Positions 49,254-59,131 of a stretch of DNA of 64,000 bases are shown piece by piece (the stretch's first letter is position 1; the number at the start of each line of letters is the position of its first letter). Position numbers and translations under genes: made by a program. The DNA is from Pseudomonas oryzihabitans (GTDB lineage: Bacteria > Pseudomonadota > Gammaproteobacteria > Pseudomonadales > Pseudomonadaceae): contig NZ_CP017024.1 of assembly GCF_014522265.1 (NCBI RefSeq), positions 3,792,501 through 3,856,500 of the forward strand, written 5' to 3'. Below the pieces are notes generated by a model. That model saw nothing but the letters and a program-made list of their open reading frames with translations. It was not told the DNA's origin and searched no databases.

Positions 49254-52057
49254 TGCGGTGCGGCTCCTTGAGTGATGTCTTGTGTGCTGAGCAATCCAAG
49301 CGGAAAACGTGCCAGAACCTCGCCGACAGAAAGCTCTTTCTTCTGGTCATGGACAGATGCCGGGGCAAAAGTTTCCCCAAAACGGTACATGGACAAGGTT
49401 TCGGGAAGTTTTATCCGGGTGTCCTGCCAAGCCTCCGCGGAAAATTGCAGTTTTCCGTTGTTCTCCAGCAGTTCGGAGGCATGCACCGGCACGATGACGA
49501 TCACTGCCTGTTGTTCCCAGGTACGGGCAAAGGCCAGCACCTGATCGGCGTGGGCACCCACTACGCTCAGGGGCAGATAGTCACCTTCGGTGAACAGTTG
49601 CGGCCGCTGCTTGCGCAGTTGCAATACGGCAGCCAGTACCTGCTGCTTGATCTCGCCGTTCTGCCAGGCATCCAGAGCAGCATCGACCGAGGCGTGCCTG
49701 GTCAGCGCCTGCTGCCGCGGGGCGTAGTCCACGGCGCGACGGTTGTCGGGCTCCACCAGGCTGAAGTCCCAGAATTCACCACCCTGGTAGAGGTCGGGCA
49801 CGCCGGGCGCGGTATTGCGCAGTAGCATCTGCACCAGGCCGTTCAGGGCACCTGCTGGCGCCAGTTCCTGTATCGCAGTGACGATCTCGCTGCGCAGGCC
49901 GCGGTACTGATCGTCGGTGAGCAGACCTTCCAGAAAGGCCTTGCAGGCCGCTTCGTAGTCCCCGTTCGGAGCCCACCAGTCGGACTCCAGCTTCTCCTCG
50001 CGCAGGGCCTTTTCCTGCCACTGCAGCAGACGCTCCAGATAGGCCTCCAGACCCTGCCGGTCATCGGCCTGCAGATGCAGTGGCCAGCTGGCGAGCAGGG
50101 TCTGGTAGAGCATGAGTTCATCGCCCGGCGTCGGCGCCGGGGCGTCGTTCCACTGGCCGCGCAGCGGGGCGGCCTGCTGCATCCAGCGGGTGGCCTGGGC
50201 GATGTAGGCATCCGGACGTTCCGAGACCACCGCCAGGCGAGCGCGGGTGTCCTCGCCACGCTTGTGGTCGTGGGTCGCGGTGGTGAGCATGTTGCGCGGG
50301 AAGTGTTCAGCGCGCCAACCGCTGGCCTGGTGGAAGGCACTGACCGGCTGGGCGAAATGCTGCGGATCGAAACCCACGTCATTGCGCGACAGCAGCGGTG
50401 CGGAGCGATAGCAGGCGGTGTCTTCCACGGCCTTGGCAGCAATGGGCGAAGTGAGCTGCTGGAACTTGGTGATCGCCCGGCGCTGTTCGCGACGTGCCAC
50501 GCTGCCCACGGGCTTGTGCCGCGGGGCATCACCACCCAGCCAGGCGCGCAGTTGCTCCAGTAGCGGCTGTTCTGCTTCGCTGACATGGGGGCGGGCGGCC
50601 TCCAGCGCGGTATCGAACCACTGGGCATCGGCACCGACGAAACCCGCCGCGCCGGCATAGGTGCGATAGACCTTGAACTGCACGATCAGCTCCAGCAGCA
50701 CCCGGCGGATGGCGCCCTGACTGGTGTCGCGGGTACGCCAGTCCTGTTGGGCGAGCAGGTGCAGGGTGTGCACGGCGGATTCGAATTCGCTGGACAGCGC
50801 GCCGGTGAGAACCAGACGCCGTGCTTCCCGTACCTCTTCGAGGAAGTCCTCGGTACGACCGGTCCGCTCGGCCCAGAACCGGCGGAGCGGTGCTTCGCCG
50901 CTGGCCGCATGCTGCACCGCCGAGACCTCGTTCATGAACTCGTAGCCGGTCGTGCCATCGATGCCCCAGCCTTCGCGCAACTGCTCGCCGTCCGCCAGGA
51001 TCTTCTCGATATAGATGGGGAAGCCATCTTCCGGCGCGCCACCGGTGCGGCTGGCGCAAAGGTCGTCCACCCGACGGCGCAGCTTGCGGCAATAGGCACG
51101 GGGATTGGCCAGGCCGTCGATGTGATCCAGGCGCAGGCCGTCGAGCAGGCCTTCGCTGATCAGGCGGAAGATCAGCGAATGGGTCTCCTCGAACACCTCG
51201 TGGCGCTCCATGCGCAGGCCGCCGAGTTCGGTGATGTCGAAGAAGCGCCGCCAGTTGATGTCGTCCGATGCGGTGCGCCAGCTGGCCAGGCGATAATGCT
51301 GACTCTCCAGCAGGGCATGCAGGCGTTCCTGGTTGGCCGGCTGGCTGCCATCGAAGGCGGCGACCGCCTTCTCGATGGCCGCTGCCACAGCGGGATCCCT
51401 GGCGGCATCCGCCAGCTGGCGCTGGGCGCCGCGGGCTTCGTCCAGATCCTTGGCACGTGCCGAGAAGGCATCCGCGAAGAGGCTCAGTTGGGGCAGGTCG
51501 CTCTCGCGCAGGATCTGGCCATAGGTGCCTGGGTTGATGGGGAAGTGGTGGGCGTAGTACTCCACGCGGAAGGCGCCTTGCTCGGCGTCGAACACCAGCT
51601 TGAGGTCGCCGGCCTGCAGCACGTTGCCATAGGCGTCACCGAGGAAGGGCAGCAGCACCTGGCCCTGCAGATCCGGGTCCGGGCCGTACCAGTTGATGTC
51701 GTAGAAGCCGGCATAGCGGCTCTGACGACCCCATTCGAGAATATCCAGCCACCAGGCATTTTCCGAACCGCCCACGTTGGTGTGGTTGGGCACGAAGTCG
51801 GCGATCAGCCCCATGCCGTGCTCACGCAGGCGGGCGACCAGGCGCCGCAGCGCGTCTTCGCCGCCCAGCTCCGGGTTGACCCGGGTCGGATCCACCACGT
51901 CGTAGCCGTGCACGGAGCCGGCGCGAGCGGTGGTGATGGGCGAGGCGTAGACGTGGCTGATACCCAGCTTGGCGTAGTAGTCCACCAGGGGCAGGGCATC
52001 GTCGAAGGTGAAGTCCTTGTGGAACTGCAGGCGTACGGTAGCGCGCAAGCGACTCAT
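49250..52057 (-). CDS. treY: Malto-oligosyltrehalose synthase
   Basis: Turns the reducing end of linear malto-oligosaccharides into a trehalose unit by intramolecular transglucosylation. The 935-residue protein has the family start ATVRLQFHKDFTFDDA, GLIADFVPNHTNVG, the nucleophile region DGLRLDHIDGLANP, the acid/base IYIEKILADGEQL and TGYEFMNEV. Works with TreZ, encoded two genes upstream. Four-base overlaps join it to malQ and the DUF2934 gene. Confidence 0.96.
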   Translation of the reverse strand: MSRLRATVRLQFHKDFTFDDALPLVDYYAKLGISHVYASPITTARAGSVHGYDVVDPTRVNPELGGEDALRRLVARLREHGMGLIADFVPNHTNVGGSENAWWLDILEWGRQSRYAGFYDINWYGPDPDLQGQVLLPFLGDAYGNVLQAGDLKLVFDAEQGAFRVEYYAHHFPINPGTYGQILRESDLPQLSLFADAFSARAKDLDEARGAQRQLADAARDPAVAAAIEKAVAAFDGSQPANQERLHALLESQHYRLASWRTASDDINWRRFFDITELGGLRMERHEVFEETHSLIFRLISEGLLDGLRLDHIDGLANPRAYCRKLRRRVDDLCASRTGGAPEDGFPIYIEKILADGEQLREGWGIDGTTGYEFMNEVSAVQHAASGEAPLRRFWAERTGRTEDFLEEVREARRLVLTGALSSEFESAVHTLHLLAQQDWRTRDTSQGAIRRVLLELIVQFKVYRTYAGAAGFVGADAQWFDTALEAARPHVSEAEQPLLEQLRAWLGGDAPRHKPVGSVARREQRRAITKFQQLTSPIAAKAVEDTACYRSAPLLSRNDVGFDPQHFAQPVSAFHQASGWRAEHFPRNMLTTATHDHKRGEDTRARLAVVSERPDAYIAQATRWMQQAAPLRGQWNDAPAPTPGDELMLYQTLLASWPLHLQADDRQGLEAYLERLLQWQEKALREEKLESDWWAPNGDYEAACKAFLEGLLTDDQYRGLRSEIVTAIQELAPAGALNGLVQMLLRNTAPGVPDLYQGGEFWDFSLVEPDNRRAVDYAPRQQALTRHASVDAALDAWQNGEIKQQVLAAVLQLRKQRPQLFTEGDYLPLSVVGAHADQVLAFARTWEQQAVIVIVPVHASELLENNGKLQFSAEAWQDTRIKLPETLSMYRFGETFAPASVHDQKKELSVGEVLARFPLGLLSTQDITQGAAPQ

Positions 52058-54120
52058 CGAGTGTTCTCCGGATTATTACGCGCAGTGCTCAGCACGCTCA
52101 GGCGTCGTTTAGGGGTAGCAGCGTTCAGCAGGCGCTCGGCCGGGTCGTCCCAGCGGCGCAGCCAATTGGGGTGTTCGTTGGTGGTGCCGGGCAGGTTGGC
52201 CTGCTCCAGCTGGCCCAGGGCGTCTTCCACCGGCAGGATGATCAGCGGTGCCGGGGTGCGGCCGATGAAGGCGATGGCGGCATCGACCGCCTGTTCGACA
52301 TTGCTTTCCCGGGGGTCGTCCAATTCCAGCACCTTGGCCAGGTATTGGCGATCCTCGGCCCGCTCGTCGAGCCGGTCCTGGCGCGAGGTGCCATCGGGCA
52401 GCAGCCCCAGCTCCTCCTGGCAGTCGGCATCGCGGCCCTGCCACCAACCGGTAAGGGTCGGCAGGTCATGGGTGGTGGGCATGCCCATGGCTGTGTCCGA
52501 CCATTGCGCAGCGGGCTTGAAGGCCTTGCCATCTCGCTCGAACAGCAGCACCTGCATGCCCATGATGGCGCGCTCGGCCAGGCGTTCGCGGAAGCCTTCG
52601 GGCACCGTCCCCAGGTCTTCACCCATGACCACGCAGCGATGACGCCAGGATTCCAGGGCGACCAGTCGCAGCAGGTCGTCGATGGGGTAGGAGAGATAGG
52701 CGCCGTCGGCCGGCGAAGCGCCCTCGGGCACCAGCCAGAGGCGTTGCAGGCCCATTACGTGGTCGATGCGCACACCGCCGGCATGGGCGAAGTTGGCCCT
52801 GAGCATCTCGATGAAGGCGCGGAAGCCATGCTTGACCATGCCGGTGGGCGAGAAGGCGGAAATGCCCCAGCCCTGGCCTTTCTGGTTGAGCAGGTCCGGT
52901 GGGCAACCCACGGTGACCGAGGCCAGCAACTCTTCCTGCCGACTCCAGGCCTGGCTGCCACCACCATCCGCGCCCACGGCGATATCGGCGATCAGGCCGA
53001 TCTTCATGCCCGCGTCGCGGCACTGTGCCTGGGCCGCGGACAGTCCTTCGCTGGCCAGCCATTGGGTGAAGGCGTAGAACTCCACGTCCTGGGCATGGCG
53101 TTCGGCGAATTCGGCCACGGCCGGGTTCCTGGGGTCGCGATACTGCTGCGGCCAATGCTGCCAGCTCGGCGAGGCAGCGCCCTGGGTGAAGGAGGCATGC
53201 AGGGCTTCGAAGCGACAATGGTTTTCCAGCGCCTCGCCACCGTCGCGGCGGAAGGCCTCGAAACGTTCCCGCAGCTCGCCGCCGGCGGTGCGGAAATCCA
53301 GGTGCAGGGTGCGCAACAGGCGCAGGCGCAGCTTGGCCAGCGCCGGCCAGTCGATCAGCTCCAGCTGCTCCAAGCGCTCGGCTTCCGCCTGCAGACCGGC
53401 GCGCTGCATGGCCTGGCGTACGGACTCGGCACCCAGGACCAGCTCCGGCGCGGCATAGAGCACATTGAAGAACACCCGACTCGATGGCGAGTAGGGGCTG
53501 TAGCGGCTGCCATCGGCGCTGAACATGGCGTGCAAGGGGCTGATGGCCAGGGCGTCGGCGCCTTTGTCGCCGGCGGCCTTGGCGAAGTGCACCAGGCCCT
53601 GGAGATCGCCGGCGCCGCTGCCCCCTTCGCGTCTGAGGCTGTAGAGCTGCACGGCCAGACCCCAGAGACGGGCCTGTTCATTGCCGGTGGCGTCGGCGAT
53701 GGTGAAGCAGCGTTCCGGCGCGACGGCCAGGGTCAGGGCTTCGCCATCGACCTCGGCCTGGTGATAACCGGCGGCGCTGATCGGCGCCAGCTGTCCGCGG
53801 TCGTCGACCTGGCCGTCCAGACGCTCGCCGCCTTCCAGCTGTACCTGGTAGCGGACACCGCGCCTGAACTGGTCCGGCGCACCGACCGGTTTATCGACCA
53901 CTGCGGTGATGAGCGGCGGCAAGTGGTGCTTGTCACCCACCTCGGCCAGCTTGCGCAGGCTGGCGTCGATATCGGCGTCACTGTCCGCCGGCAATTCGAT
54001 GGCCTTGAGCAGATTGCGCAGCGCCTCCGGGCTTACGCGTTGGCGCTGGCCGTCGTAGGCGGTCCATTCGATGGCGATGCCGGCGGCCTCGGCCAGTTGT
54101 TCCAGACGATCGCCACTCAT
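52054..54120 (-). CDS. malQ: 4-alpha-glucanotransferase (amylomaltase)
   Basis: GH77 enzyme that disproportionates malto-oligosaccharides and so supplies chains of suitable length to TreY. The 688-residue protein has an N-terminal extension of about 130 residues and the catalytic landmarks SPYSPSSRVFFN, the nucleophile GGVRIDHVMGLQRLW, the acid/base VVMGEDLGTVPEGF and TTHDLPTLTGWW. It sits between treZ and treY with four-base overlaps at both ends. Confidence 0.96.
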   Translation of the reverse strand: MSGDRLEQLAEAAGIAIEWTAYDGQRQRVSPEALRNLLKAIELPADSDADIDASLRKLAEVGDKHHLPPLITAVVDKPVGAPDQFRRGVRYQVQLEGGERLDGQVDDRGQLAPISAAGYHQAEVDGEALTLAVAPERCFTIADATGNEQARLWGLAVQLYSLRREGGSGAGDLQGLVHFAKAAGDKGADALAISPLHAMFSADGSRYSPYSPSSRVFFNVLYAAPELVLGAESVRQAMQRAGLQAEAERLEQLELIDWPALAKLRLRLLRTLHLDFRTAGGELRERFEAFRRDGGEALENHCRFEALHASFTQGAASPSWQHWPQQYRDPRNPAVAEFAERHAQDVEFYAFTQWLASEGLSAAQAQCRDAGMKIGLIADIAVGADGGGSQAWSRQEELLASVTVGCPPDLLNQKGQGWGISAFSPTGMVKHGFRAFIEMLRANFAHAGGVRIDHVMGLQRLWLVPEGASPADGAYLSYPIDDLLRLVALESWRHRCVVMGEDLGTVPEGFRERLAERAIMGMQVLLFERDGKAFKPAAQWSDTAMGMPTTHDLPTLTGWWQGRDADCQEELGLLPDGTSRQDRLDERAEDRQYLAKVLELDDPRESNVEQAVDAAIAFIGRTPAPLIILPVEDALGQLEQANLPGTTNEHPNWLRRWDDPAERLLNAATPKRRLSVLSTARNNPENTR

Positions 54121-55847
54121 GCCTTTTTCTCCAGCCAGACCAGTGCCGAATGCGCGGTCAGCGTGCCGTCCTGACGGGCAGGCGTTGCTGCAGCGTCGCT
54201 GCTGTGCAGCAACTCGCCCTGAGGCGCCTCGTCCAGCTGTACGGCCTTGTCGCTCAGATTGAGTTCGATGGTCAGGCGGCTGCCGTCGGCGAGGCTCCAG
54301 CGCGCGCGCACGGCGCGGTCGGCCAGGGCTTCGGCGCCTGCGGGACGCGCCCCTTCCAGACGCGGGAAGAGTTCGCGGTGGCGGATCTCCAGCAGCTCGC
54401 GGTACCGCCCCAGCCAGGCAGCGTGATCGGGCTGATCGGCTTCGCCGAAATTGGGCTTGGAGTCCTCGAAGGTCTTGGGCGCGTTCGGATCGGGGATCTG
54501 CTGGCGATGCTCTTCACTGGTGAAGAAATCGAAGTCCTTGAACTCGTTACGGCGACCATCGCGGACCAGTTCGGCCAGCTCATCGTTGTGACTGGTGAAG
54601 AACAGGAAGGGCTGACGGCTGCCCCATTCCTCGCCAATGAACAGCAGCGGAATCATCGGACTGAGCAGCAAGAGCGCCGTGGCGGCCTTCAGCGCCGGCT
54701 CCGGTGCCAGACGGGTCAGGCGTTCACCGAAGGCGCGGTTGCCGACCTGGTCGTGGTTCTGCAGGAAGATGACGAAGGCCGAGGCCGGCAGGTCCTTGCT
54801 GGGTTCACCGCGGGCCTTGCCGTGGCGGGTCTGCTCGCCCTGGTAAATGAAGCCTTCGCCCAGGCAGCGCACCAGCTTGGCCGTGGCGTCCTCGGTGAAG
54901 TCCTGGTAGTAGCCTTCGTTCTCGTCGGTCAGCATGGGATGGATGACGTTGTGCCAGTCGTCCGCCCACTGCGCGTCGTAGTGCTTGCCGCCCAGCAGGG
55001 TGGCGGTGTTGTCTTCGTTCTCCAGCATCAGGTGGATGTGGCGACCCGGCTCGACGGTGCTGCGGATCTCCTCGGCCATCTCTTCGAGGAAGCCCTTGTC
55101 GTTGATGGCATGGACCGCATCGAATCTCAGGCCATCGAAGCGGTACTCCATCAGCCACATCAAGGCGTTGTCGATGAAGTAGCGGCGCACGGCGTCCTGA
55201 CGGAAATCGATGGCGGCGCCCCAGGGTGTATGGATGTCTTCGCGAAAGAAGCGCTCGGCGTAGGCGTGCAGGTAGTTGCCGTCCGGCCCGAAGTGGTTGT
55301 AGACCACGTCCAGGTAGACCATGACGCCATGGCCGTGGGCGGTGTCGATCAGCGACTTGAGATCGTCCGGGGTACCGTAGGAGGCTTCCACCGCATAGGG
55401 CAGGACGCCGTCATAGCCCCAGTTGCGATCACCGGGAAATTCCGACAGCGGCATCAGTTCGATGGCGGTGACGCCCAGCGCGGCCAGGCGGGGTACCAGC
55501 TTCTCGACACCGGAAAAGCCACCCAGGGTGCCGACATGCACTTCGTAGATGACGCTTTCGTGCCAGGGGCGACCCTGCCACTCGACGCTTTGCCAGTGAT
55601 AGGTGGTAGGGTCGATGACGATGCTTGGCTCGTGCACGTCGCCGGCCTGGGCGCGGGACGCAGGATCCGGGACCAGCAGATCCTCGATCTGATAGCGATA
55701 ACGGGTACCGGCGCCGCACTGGGCCTCGACCGCGAACCAGCCGTCTTGCTCGGCCTCCATGGCAAGGGTCATGCCGCCTTCCAAGACCACCGAAACGGCA
55801 TCGGCGCTGGGTGCCCAGAAGTGGAAGAGGGTGCGGTCCTTGCCCAC
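54117..55847 (-). CDS. treZ: Malto-oligosyltrehalose trehalohydrolase (5' end probably frameshifted)
   Basis: Releases trehalose from the product of TreY. The readable frame (GTG at 55847) gives 576 residues: an N-terminal beta domain starting LFHFWAPSADAVSVVL, then YEVHVGTLGGF, the nucleophile GLRFDAVHAIND, the acid/base LMLENEDNTA and LQNHDQVGNRAFGERL. The true start is probably the ATG at 55921, which has ggga nine bases before it; its frame (MTDISRDAAAVTG) would join GYAWQTRAGATLV and then the main frame if one G were added at gggg (complement of 55882-55885). All catalytic parts are intact. Confidence 0.9.
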   Translation of the reverse strand: MGKDRTLFHFWAPSADAVSVVLEGGMTLAMEAEQDGWFAVEAQCGAGTRYRYQIEDLLVPDPASRAQAGDVHEPSIVIDPTTYHWQSVEWQGRPWHESVIYEVHVGTLGGFSGVEKLVPRLAALGVTAIELMPLSEFPGDRNWGYDGVLPYAVEASYGTPDDLKSLIDTAHGHGVMVYLDVVYNHFGPDGNYLHAYAERFFREDIHTPWGAAIDFRQDAVRRYFIDNALMWLMEYRFDGLRFDAVHAINDKGFLEEMAEEIRSTVEPGRHIHLMLENEDNTATLLGGKHYDAQWADDWHNVIHPMLTDENEGYYQDFTEDATAKLVRCLGEGFIYQGEQTRHGKARGEPSKDLPASAFVIFLQNHDQVGNRAFGERLTRLAPEPALKAATALLLLSPMIPLLFIGEEWGSRQPFLFFTSHNDELAELVRDGRRNEFKDFDFFTSEEHRQQIPDPNAPKTFEDSKPNFGEADQPDHAAWLGRYRELLEIRHRELFPRLEGARPAGAEALADRAVRARWSLADGSRLTIELNLSDKAVQLDEAPQGELLHSSDAAATPARQDGTLTAHSALVWLEKKA

Positions 55848-55987
55848 CAGGGTGGCACCGGCACGGGTTTGCCAGGCATAGCCCCGGTCACCGCGGCTGC
55901 GTCGCGCGAAATATCAGTCATGGATAGAGAACTCCCGAAGCCGGACGGCAGAAAAGACACTGCGGCCCAGTTGGCCGCAGTTGCTGT

Positions 55988-56015
55988 TATGACCGGTGAG
56001 AGTTGCTCAAAGTTG
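55988..56015 (-). promoter_or_regulatory. Sigma-22 (AlgU)-like promoter of the treZ operon
   Basis: Minus-strand CAACTT (56015-56010), a 17-base spacer and TCATA (55992-55988). It lies about 67 bases before the probable treZ start at 55921 and resembles the elements before glgE and glgX. Confidence 0.42.
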
Positions 56016-56024
56016 GGCGGGGAT

Positions 56025-56062
56025 AGCGCTTTTCGTCGGCCTTTTGGCGAAGGAAAAGCGCT
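56025..56062. repeat. Inverted repeat upstream of treZ
   Basis: Perfect 10-bp arms agcgcttttc (56025-56034) and gaaaagcgct (56053-56062), 18 bases apart. It lies between the glgA stop and the treZ promoter-like element, immediately upstream of the latter. It could be a terminator for glgA or an operator. Confidence 0.55.
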
Positions 56063-56080
56063 TGGTAGCCACGTCGGGCA

Positions 56081-57663
56081 TCAGGCGCCGACGTGACGCT
56101 CCTGATGCGCGGTGGCCTGGAGCAGATCGAGGTAAAGCGAGGCGTACGGCTTGGCGCATTCGGACCAGAAGAACGGGCCCTGCATGGCCCGGTGCCGCAT
56201 GGCCAGCAGCAGGTCCTGACGTTCGAACACACCCAGGGCGCGATCGATGGCGCTGATGTAGTTCTCAAGCGACAGCGGGGCGAACAGGAAGCCGGTGGTG
56301 CCGTCCTCGATACTGTCGGCCAGACCGCCGGTGCGGGTGGCGATCGGCAGGGAGGCGAAGCGCTGGGCGTACATCTGGCTCAGGCCGCAAGGCTCGAAGC
56401 GCGAGGGCATCAGCAGGAAGTCGCTGCCGGCATACATGCGTCGGGCTTCCGTCTCGCAGAAGCCGATGTGGGCACTGACGCGGCCAGGGTAGCGCAGGGC
56501 CAGGGCCCGCACCTGACGCTCGATGTGCGGCTCGCCGCAACCTATTATCATCAGCTGGCCGCCACGGGCGACGATGTGATCGGCGGCCTGGATGGTCAGA
56601 TCGATGCCTTTCTGCTGGACCAGCCGCGAGACCACGGCGAACAGCGGGCCATTGGACGGCTCGAGACCGAATTCCTCGCGGATGCGAGCCGCGTTGACCG
56701 CCTTGCCGTCCCAGTCGGATTCGTGGAACTGCTGGCACAGATGCGGATCGCTGCAGGCGCTCCAGCCATCGTCGATGCCATTGAGCAGACCGGTCAGCTT
56801 GCCTTCCCGCGCCTTGACCTGCAGCAGCCCTTCCAGGCCGCAGCCGAATTCGGGCGTGGTGATCTCGTGGGCATAGGTGTGGCTGACCGTGGTGATGTGG
56901 TCGGCATAGACCAGGCCCGCCTTGAGAAAGGAAACCTTGCCCCAGAACTCGAGGCCTTCCATCTGGAAGGCATGGGGGGGATATCCAGGTCGGCCATGAC
57001 CGAGGCGGGAAACAGGCCCTGGTAGGCCAGGTTGTGGATGGTGGTAAGGCAAGGGGTGCTGGCACCCTTCCAACGCAGGTAGCCAGCAGCGAGGCCGGTC
57101 TGCCAGTCGTTGAGGTGCAGCAGGTCCGGCACCCAGCGAATCGAGGCGTCGCCCAGGGCGAAGTCGGCCGCGGCGCTGGCCAGACGACCGAAACGGATGT
57201 GGTTGTCGGCCCAGTCGGCGCCGTTCAGGTCGCCGTAGGGATTGCCCGAGCGCTCGTACAGCTCGGGACAGATCAATACATAGACGACCAGCCCGTCGTC
57301 CAGATTGACGCGACCGATGTCACAGGCGGGCATGGCGGCACGGGCGGCGATGCGGCCGACCATCTGCACACGGTCCTTGATCGCGGCCATCACCTGACGG
57401 TAGCCGGGGATCAGCACCCGGACGTCATGGGAGGCGGCGAGGGCGCGCGGCAGGGCGCCCGAAACCTCGCCCAGGCCACCGGCCTTGACGAAGTCGGAAA
57501 TTTCCGGGGTCACGAAGAGGATACGTTTGCGGCTTTCGACGACGGAGCTCAGCGTCAGCTGAGGCTCATCCGTGCGCTTGCGAGGAGAGCTGGATCTGGT
57601 GGAAAGAGTGGCAGTTTCAACGGGCTCCAGAGCCCCAAATTTCCCCACGACGGCATTTGCCAT
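56081..57663 (-). pseudogene. glgA: Glycogen synthase gene, interrupted by a frameshift
   Basis: GT5 glycosyltransferase that elongates alpha-1,4-glucan from ADP-glucose (or, in GlgE organisms, also makes maltose 1-phosphate). The 5' part (ATG at 57663) reads RILFVTPEISDFVKAGGLGEVSGALP through LTTIHNLAYQGLFP and DIPP; the rest (AFQMEGLEFWGKVSFLK, SRLVQQKGIDL, PSRFEPCGLSQMYAQRFA) is in another frame to 56081. One extra C in the 7-C run (complement of 56974-56980) restores about 528 residues. An N-terminal extension of about 50 residues precedes the KxGGL motif. A homopolymer sequencing error is the likely cause. Confidence 0.88.
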
Positions 57664-58009
57664 GGTGCGCTCCCAATGCAGCAAGTTCGAGACTGAGGTT
57701 TACCTGATTGCTTCTTCCTGAAGCTCGATGCTCCTGGTTCAAAAACGCCTACAGCCGAGCTGCTACAGCCTTTTTGCCGGTCATCTCTTCTGAGATGTCT
57801 GGATTTGGGCGAGAACTGCTTCGCGGAATTCCAGATTGCTCTCGCACTGACTCTCGGACAACGTCACAAGTTTCCTGCTCGAATGTTGCGGTCCTGCTTC
57901 GTATTGCCAAATACATGCCCGAAAGCTGGCGCTCACTCTTGGTGCGCTAAGAAATAAGCTGCAGGTGAACCGCTTAATGGCTGCCTGATCGAGACAATTA
58001 GCCGATAAA
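57664..58009. other. Intergenic region between glgA and the MscS-type channel gene
   Basis: 346 bases without a credible gene. For glgA, the minus-strand AAACTT (57873-57868), a 17-base spacer and TCAGT (57850-57846) form a weak AlgU-like element about 180 bases before the start. Nothing else was recognised, and no terminator for the upstream channel gene was found. Confidence 0.5.
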
Positions 58010-59131
58010 TCATACTTCTGGCTGGCGTACGACCGGGTCGTGCCTTTCGTCGGATTGTGGTGTGGGAAGCACATCGCGACGTCCCAGTTCGGTTCGCAGC
58101 TTGGGCAGGCAGAGGGGGAACTCACGATTGATGTAGGTGATCAGCCGTTCCCGCACGAAGCAGCGCAGGTCCCAGTTCTTCGAGGAATCGCCGGAGCTCA
58201 CCAGCACCCGGATCTGGATCGAATCATGGGACGCATCGGTCACCTGCAGCACACAGACACGCTCGTCCCATAAATGGGGCACCTCGGCACAGGCGCGTTC
58301 CAATTCGGTGCGGATCGGCGCCAGGGGCAGGGAATAGTCAACCCATATGAAGACTGATCCGATCAGGCTGGAGGAGGAGCGCGTCCAGTTCTGGAAGGGG
58401 GTCTCGATGAAGTACTGCAGGGGAACCACCAGGCGACGGTCGTCCCAGATGCGGACCACCACATAGGTGCCGGTGATCTCTTCCACCCGGCCCCATTCCC
58501 CTTCGACGATGACCACGTCGTCGAGCCGGATCGGCTGCGTCACGGCGATCTGCAGACCGGCGATGAGATTGCCCAGTACCGGGCGTGCGGCGATACCCGC
58601 GACCAGGCCGGCGACACCAGCGGAGGCGAGCAGGCTCGCGCCCACCTGGCGAACCGCGGGAAAAGTCATCAGCATCAGGGCGATACCTACCAGCAGCACG
58701 ACGAAGCTGAGGCTGCGTACCAGCACCCGATTCTGCGTCTGGATTCGCCGTGCCCGCAGGTTGTCCACCACATCCACGGGATTGCGCAGGGCGATGGTGG
58801 CTCCGACGGCCTTGACCGCCCTGAGACCCAGCCAGGTGAAGGCAGCGATGCTCAGCAGGCCGGTGAGATGCTGTACCGCACGCAACAGCGGCAGGGCATC
58901 GGGTGCGGAATTCCAGACACCTTGCAACACCACCAGAGGGACCGCCAGCCGCGCTGGCTTCTCGGCGTGCTTCACCAGGTTGCGCGCCAGCAAAAAGGGA
59001 TTGGCCAGCCGGCGGATGGCCGCAAACGCCACTATCAGGAGGATGCTGCTGATCAGCAGGGCGACCCCCGCCGCGATCAGCGTGGTGATCCAGGGGGCGT
59101 TGAGCCAACCTGTCCAGTCGATGGCCGTCAT
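58010..59131 (-). CDS. Mechanosensitive ion channel of the MscS family
   Basis: 373-residue membrane protein with about four transmembrane segments (LIAAGVALLISSILLIVAF, LLSIAAFTWLGLRAV, LSFVVLLVGIALMLM, and the pore helix VGASLLASAGVAGLVAGIAARP) followed by the cytoplasmic MscS beta domain (PIRLDDVVIVEGEWGRVEEITGTYVVVRIWDDRRLVVP). This is a longer, YnaI/YbdG-like branch. The ATG at 59131 has gagga seven bases upstream. Opens on membrane tension and releases solutes after osmotic downshock, which fits its place next to a trehalose locus. Confidence 0.9.
   Translation of the reverse strand: MTAIDWTGWLNAPWITTLIAAGVALLISSILLIVAFAAIRRLANPFLLARNLVKHAEKPARLAVPLVVLQGVWNSAPDALPLLRAVQHLTGLLSIAAFTWLGLRAVKAVGATIALRNPVDVVDNLRARRIQTQNRVLVRSLSFVVLLVGIALMLMTFPAVRQVGASLLASAGVAGLVAGIAARPVLGNLIAGLQIAVTQPIRLDDVVIVEGEWGRVEEITGTYVVVRIWDDRRLVVPLQYFIETPFQNWTRSSSSLIGSVFIWVDYSLPLAPIRTELERACAEVPHLWDERVCVLQVTDASHDSIQIRVLVSSGDSSKNWDLRCFVRERLITYINREFPLCLPKLRTELGRRDVLPTPQSDERHDPVVRQPEV

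Noticed and set aside
55769-55960. Separate small gene at the 5' end of treZ
   Set aside because: Its first part is best explained as the true treZ start shifted out of frame by one base; its later part is treZ sequence read in the wrong frame.
57683-57688. GAACTT on the minus strand just before glgA
   Set aside because: It lies about 20 bases before the start codon, so a promoter there would start transcription at or after the ATG, and no -10 box is found at the right distance.
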